Assembly (NCBI GenBank): GCA_036557285.1
Contig: DATBHW010000014.1
Span: forward strand, 1-53,640
Direction of reading: 5' to 3'
Length of the DNA stretch: 53,640 nt
DNA from: Ktedonobacterales bacterium
Lineage (GTDB): Bacteria; Chloroflexota; Ktedonobacteria; Ktedonobacterales; DATBGS01
In this document: in pieces, positions 50,587-53,640 of the stretch
How positions within the stretch are numbered: position 1 is the first letter of the stretch
Layout of the letters: every line of letters starts with the position of its first letter
Position numbers and translations under genes: made by a program
Notes under the pieces: model-generated
What the model was told of the DNA's origin: nothing
The model's database searches: none
Seen by the model: the letters and a program-made list of their open reading frames with translations, nothing else

Positions 50587-51321
50587 ATGCTATCCAAAGA
50601 GAATTCACCAACCCACAACCTGAGTTCCCGCGTGACCAGGGGATTGCGAGCCGGCGCGCGTTTTATCTTCCACACCTTGGGGCTGCGTTTTCTGCTGGCG
50701 CTGGTTTCTACCTTTGCGCTGTGGTGGTATGTGGTTCCTGATAGCAAGACGGGTAATACGCCTGCTCTGGCAACTGGTTCCTATCGGACGGTCTCGGTAG
50801 TGCCGCAGCTTCACGGCAACCCTGGCGATGGCTATGCCGTGACAAGTGTGCTGGTGGCCCCCCCTTCGATTACGATTCAGGGGACAGTGCCTGGGCTTGG
50901 AGACGCCAATTCTATCAACACCAAACCAATTGATATTGCGGGAGCAATCAGAACGCTTACTCGCGTGATTGGGCTTGATCTTCCATTAGGGATTTCGAGT
51001 ACTTCCATTTCGACGGTGACTGTTTCAATCTATATTGCGCCATTGCAGGGCAAAGTAACGGCAAGCGCGCCCGTGACCCTGAAGAATCTGCCGCCAAATC
51101 TGACAGGGACCATCACCCCGCCTTCGGTGTCTGTGACTCTGCAAGGGCCGTTGCCTGAACTCAATGCGGTAGAACTCACCCCAGTAGTGGATGTCGGTGG
51201 CCTGGGTCCGGGGAGTTATGTGCTGCCGGTTCAGGTGACGGTGTCTGCTGATATTAGCGAGCAGACGACGCCTGCTGATGTGACGGTAACGCTCACGCCG
51301 ATACCGCGAACTACTTCATAG
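50587..51321 (+). CDS. cdaR: CdaA regulatory protein CdaR (YbbR-domain)
   Basis: 244 residues. One N-terminal membrane helix (LGLRFLLALVSTFALWWYVV) with the remainder outside. Two YbbR-type beta domains: YAVTSVLVAPPSITIQGTVPGLGDANSINTKPIDIAG and NLPPNLTGTITPPSVSVTLQGPLPELNAVELTPVVDVGG. CdaR modulates CdaA activity from outside the membrane. It starts 16 bp after cdaA. Firmicutes carry four or so YbbR domains, so this is a short form. Confidence 0.93.
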   Translation: MLSKENSPTHNLSSRVTRGLRAGARFIFHTLGLRFLLALVSTFALWWYVVPDSKTGNTPALATGSYRTVSVVPQLHGNPGDGYAVTSVLVAPPSITIQGTVPGLGDANSINTKPIDIAGAIRTLTRVIGLDLPLGISSTSISTVTVSIYIAPLQGKVTASAPVTLKNLPPNLTGTITPPSVSVTLQGPLPELNAVELTPVVDVGGLGPGSYVLPVQVTVSADISEQTTPADVTVTLTPIPRTTS

Positions 51322-51351
51322 CAAGGGCCAATCTGCGCCAGATTTAGGGGC

Positions 51352-51380
51352 TTGGCAAAGTTTCCGTATTACGGTATCCT
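51352..51380 (+). promoter_or_regulatory. Promoter of the glmS transcript
   Basis: TTGGCA (51352-51357), 17 bp, TATCCT (51375-51380). Places the start about 30 nt before the ribozyme cleavage site. Confidence 0.7.
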
Positions 51381-51414
51381 TTAATGAGGATATGGTGAAA
51401 TGTAACGGCTCAGT

Positions 51415-51601
51415 AGCGCATGGGCTGGGAGGAGGAGGCTCCCAGTTGACGAGGAGGAGGCGTATCGAACCGACTTGTTGGGCTGGCTCGTTCAGAGTTG
51501 GCACTTATGAGCGGGAAATCAGCGGATGCCTCCAGGGAGTAGCCGACCCCTACGAAGGCTTCGACAAAACCGGCAGGCGACTGCCGGGCCAAAACGAAGT
51601 C
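51415..51601 (+). ncRNA. glmS ribozyme (GlcN6P-activated self-cleaving riboswitch)
   Basis: Conserved core pieces are in order. Predicted cleavage between A51415 and G51416 (A|GCGCA). P2 stem CTGGGAG/CTCCCAG (51425-51431/51439-51445). GTTGACGAGG-AGGAGG-CGTATCGAAC (51445-51470). GCGGATGCCTCC (51522-51533) pairs with the GGAGG run. A P4 segment follows as AAAACCGGCAGGCGACTGCCGG, then AAAACG. With glucosamine-6-phosphate bound it cleaves the message and lowers glmS expression. The P3 region is longer than in Bacillus. Confidence 0.93.
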
Positions 51602-51656
51602 AGCGGTATGAATACAGATTGTTTGCCTTCTGGATTCAAGGGAGGAGTCTATTCCC

Positions 51657-53522
51657 ATGTGCGGAATTGTTGGCTATGTTGGCGCGCAGCAGGCAACCCC
51701 CATCTTACTCGATGGCCTGCGGCGCTTAGAGTATCGCGGCTATGACTCGGCGGGGATTGCGGTGCTGGGGAATGATGGTAGGGTGGCAGTGCGCAAGCGC
51801 GCGGGCAAACTCGCCAATCTGGTTGGCGTCATTCAAGATGATGGCCCCCTTGGCTCGGTAGGGATTGGGCATACCCGCTGGGCAACACACGGTCGGCCAA
51901 ATGATGATAATGCCCATCCCCACAGCGATTGCCAGGGTGAGATTTCGGTGGTGCATAATGGCATCATTGAGAATTACGCCGAACTGCGCGAGGAACTGCG
52001 CAGCCAGGGGCATCAGTTTCTCTCTGAGACTGATACGGAGGTTCTGGCGCACCTGATTGAGTCGCACTATGCCAGGACCAATGGCGATCTGCTCAAAGCG
52101 GTACGCCTTGCGTTGGGTCGGGTAACTGGCACGTATTCTATTGCGGTAGTCAGCCAGCGTCACCCGGATATGTTGATCGGCGCGCGTTATGCTGGCCCAC
52201 TGATTGTCGGACTGGGTGAGCATGAGCAATTCCTGGCTTCGGATATTCCTGCTTTGCTGAAGCACACACGCCAGGTCATCATTCTGGAAGAAGGCGAGTT
52301 GGTGGCGCTTCGACCAGAGAGCGTGGAACTCTGTGATCTGGCGGGGAATCGCATTGTGCGCGAGCCGCTTACGATTGAGTGGGATGTGGAGGCAGCAGAG
52401 AAGGGCGGCTACGACCACTTCATGCTCAAAGAGGTTCACGAGCAGCCGGAGGCCATTCGCCGCGCGTTGCTGGGTCGCCTGATCGAAACGCCGTCCGGGC
52501 TGGAGCTTCGCCTGCCGGAATTGGGCGCACTGGAAGTCCAGGGCGTGCTGCACCGCATTCAGCGGGTGGTGGTGGTGGCCTGTGGCACGTCCTTATATGC
52601 CGGGTTGATTGCAAAATACATGCTGGAGCAGTGGGCACGTATCCCGGTGGAGGTGATATCGGCTTCTGAGTTTCGCTACAGTGATCCTGTGGTTGGGGCG
52701 GAGGTCTTGTGCCTTCCCATTACCCAGTCTGGAGAGACGGCTGATACGCTGGCCGGAGTGCGCCAGGCACGTGATGGTGGCGCGCCGGTCATTTCGCTGA
52801 CGAACACCGTGGGCAGCGCGATCACGCGCCTCTCAGATGCGGTGCTCTATCTCCAGGCCGGGCCGGAGATCTGTGTCGTGGGCACCAAGACGTTCGTGAC
52901 GTCGGTCACGGTGCTGGCGCTGCTGTCGCTCCACCTGGGGTGCCTGCGCGGGACGCTGAGCGCCGATGAACTGGCGCGGGTGCTCGCTGGCCTCGAGGCG
53001 ATCCCGGGGCAGATGCAGCAGATCCTGGACCGGGCGGACCGTGGGGAGGACCACCTTCAGGCAGTGGCGCGCAAGCTCTCCACCTGCTCGAGCTTCATGT
53101 TCATCGGCCGCGGCGCGGGCTACCCGATCGCGCTGGAGGGGGCGCTGAAGCTCAAAGAAGTTTCGTACATTCACGCGGAGGGCTATCCTGCTGGTGAATT
53201 GAAGCATGGACCTATTGCACTGCTGGACCCCGATACGCCGCTGCTGGCGATTGCTACTGCCAGTAAAACGTATGATAAGGTTATCAGCAATATTCAAGAG
53301 GTTCGTGCCCGTGATGCGCGCGTCGTGGCGGTGGCCACCGAAGGAGACGCGGCCATCGCGCAGCACGCCCACGACGTGTTCTACGTCCCCTCCGCGCACG
53401 AGCTACTCGCGCCCCTGCTGCAGGTGATCCCGCTCCAGCTGTTCGCCTATCACGCGGCGATCGCGCGCGAATGCAGCATCGATCAGCCGCGGAATCTGGC
53501 CAAATCGGTAACAGTCGAGTAA
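51657..53522 (+). CDS. glmS: Glutamine-fructose-6-phosphate aminotransferase
   Basis: Makes glucosamine-6-phosphate from fructose-6-phosphate and glutamine, the entry to peptidoglycan precursors. 621 residues; AGGGAGGAG before the ATG. N-terminal nucleophile Cys2 (MCGIVGYVG), GIGHTRWATHG and the glutaminase half end near residue 240. Then two SIS domains (CGTSLYAGLIAKY, ITQSGETADTLAGVRQA, TKTFVTSV) and the C-terminal QPRNLAKSVTVE. The 3' part switches between very GC-rich codons (~52860-53150 and ~53305-53500) and normal ones. Followed at once by transposon-end-like repeats. Confidence 0.98.
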   Translation: MCGIVGYVGAQQATPILLDGLRRLEYRGYDSAGIAVLGNDGRVAVRKRAGKLANLVGVIQDDGPLGSVGIGHTRWATHGRPNDDNAHPHSDCQGEISVVHNGIIENYAELREELRSQGHQFLSETDTEVLAHLIESHYARTNGDLLKAVRLALGRVTGTYSIAVVSQRHPDMLIGARYAGPLIVGLGEHEQFLASDIPALLKHTRQVIILEEGELVALRPESVELCDLAGNRIVREPLTIEWDVEAAEKGGYDHFMLKEVHEQPEAIRRALLGRLIETPSGLELRLPELGALEVQGVLHRIQRVVVVACGTSLYAGLIAKYMLEQWARIPVEVISASEFRYSDPVVGAEVLCLPITQSGETADTLAGVRQARDGGAPVISLTNTVGSAITRLSDAVLYLQAGPEICVVGTKTFVTSVTVLALLSLHLGCLRGTLSADELARVLAGLEAIPGQMQQILDRADRGEDHLQAVARKLSTCSSFMFIGRGAGYPIALEGALKLKEVSYIHAEGYPAGELKHGPIALLDPDTPLLAIATASKTYDKVISNIQEVRARDARVVAVATEGDAAIAQHAHDVFYVPSAHELLAPLLQVIPLQLFAYHAAIARECSIDQPRNLAKSVTVE

Positions 53523-53533
53523 GCTTGCTCGGG

Positions 53534-53640
53534 TGTTGTGAGAGTTGTCCCTTTAGAATAGTGTTGTGCGCTTTAGAATAAAGTTCTGTGCTTTAGAATA
53601 AAGTATTGCACAATCCGTCCCTAAAGAAGCGGGCTTTGTT
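53534..53640. mobile_element. Candidate end of a Tn7-like transposon downstream of glmS (continues beyond window)
   Basis: 11 bp after the glmS stop comes TGTTGTGA, then three direct 20-bp units (53541-53560, 53561-53580, 53581-53600). Each ends in CTTTAGAATA, and a fourth, degenerate start follows (AAGTATTG). An 8-bp terminus beginning TGT followed by ~20-22-bp repeats is the build of Tn7-type ends (TnsB sites), and the 3' side of glmS is the classical attTn7. Also, AGAATAAAGT resembles Tn7's own ACAATAAAGT. Transposase genes would be outside the window, so this is a candidate only. Confidence 0.5.

Noticed and set aside
53541-53610. CRISPR array after glmS
   Set aside because: Direct 20-bp tandem units without spacers; a transposon end fits better.

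Overview
The window reads as chromosomal DNA of a Gram-positive-type bacterium, most likely Chloroflexota and probably the Ktedonobacteria (inference from protein style and gene order, not from a search). Pointers are: GC-rich, densely packed genes; the order coaD - coiled-coil protein - DUF177 - rpmF - fab genes; RecG with a long N-terminal extension; RsmD with an APPQY motif IV; a T-box leader on serS; a glmS ribozyme; no outer-membrane genes. Vegetative promoters are easy to read. Several are near-perfect TTGACA-N16/18-TATAAT boxes and others are extended -10 elements of the TGGTATAAT kind.

Layout. 1-3.7 kb: end of an ArsA-like ATPase, then recG. 3.9-5.35 kb: an IS605/IS1341-type insertion with a ribbon-helix-helix (RHH) gene overlapping tnpB, under a perfect consensus promoter that contains a palindromic operator. 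5.4-10.9 kb: coaD, a coiled-coil gene, DUF177, rpmF (leader holds seven 16-bp tandem repeats), fabD, fabG, asp23-like, nusB, acpP, then a strong terminator. 11.2-12.4 kb: tatA-tatC. 12.4-14.2 kb (minus): membrane protein and a cystathionine gamma-synthase/lyase. 14.5-19.3 kb: mutY, thioesterase, two lineage-specific genes, rsmD, winged-HTH gene. 19.4-20.7 kb (minus): YtxH-like protein and tRNA-Gln(CTG). 20.73-20.93 kb: a structured MITE-like element. 21-26.6 kb: hemC, hemD (carrying a fragment of uroporphyrinogen methyltransferase), and two membrane proteins. 26.6-32.7 kb: core MetE-like protein, TlpA-type thioredoxin, an ECF sigma/anti-sigma pair, a DnaJ-membrane-zincin fusion, and T-box-controlled serS.

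32.8-38.4 kb: SDR, diacylglycerol-kinase-like protein, histidine phosphatase; then the minus-strand phospholipid operon pssA-psd-methyltransferase-SRPBCC. 38.5-43.3 kb: SufS-like class V aminotransferase, a second ECF sigma/anti-sigma pair, a divergent small membrane protein, and a GH18-like membrane-anchored protein. 43.4-45.3 kb: RNase HI, coiled-coil/C4 zinc-ribbon protein, and YajQ. 45.7-49.5 kb: a 1272-residue TPR protein. 49.7-53.5 kb: cdaA-cdaR, then a glmS ribozyme and glmS, linking c-di-AMP signalling with amino-sugar supply for the cell wall.

The most striking observations: (1) immediately after glmS the sequence looks like a transposon end of the Tn7 type (TGT terminus, then three 20-bp direct repeats), at the classical attTn7 position; the element would lie beyond the window. 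(2) The 3' part of glmS is a mosaic of very high-GC3 and normal patches. (3) The RHH-TnpB operon appears leaderless and self-operated. (4) HemD carries only the C-terminal remnant of a SUMT domain. (5) A J-domain is fused through membrane segments to a zincin. (6) Psd has Ser-Ser at its self-cleavage site in place of Gly-Ser.
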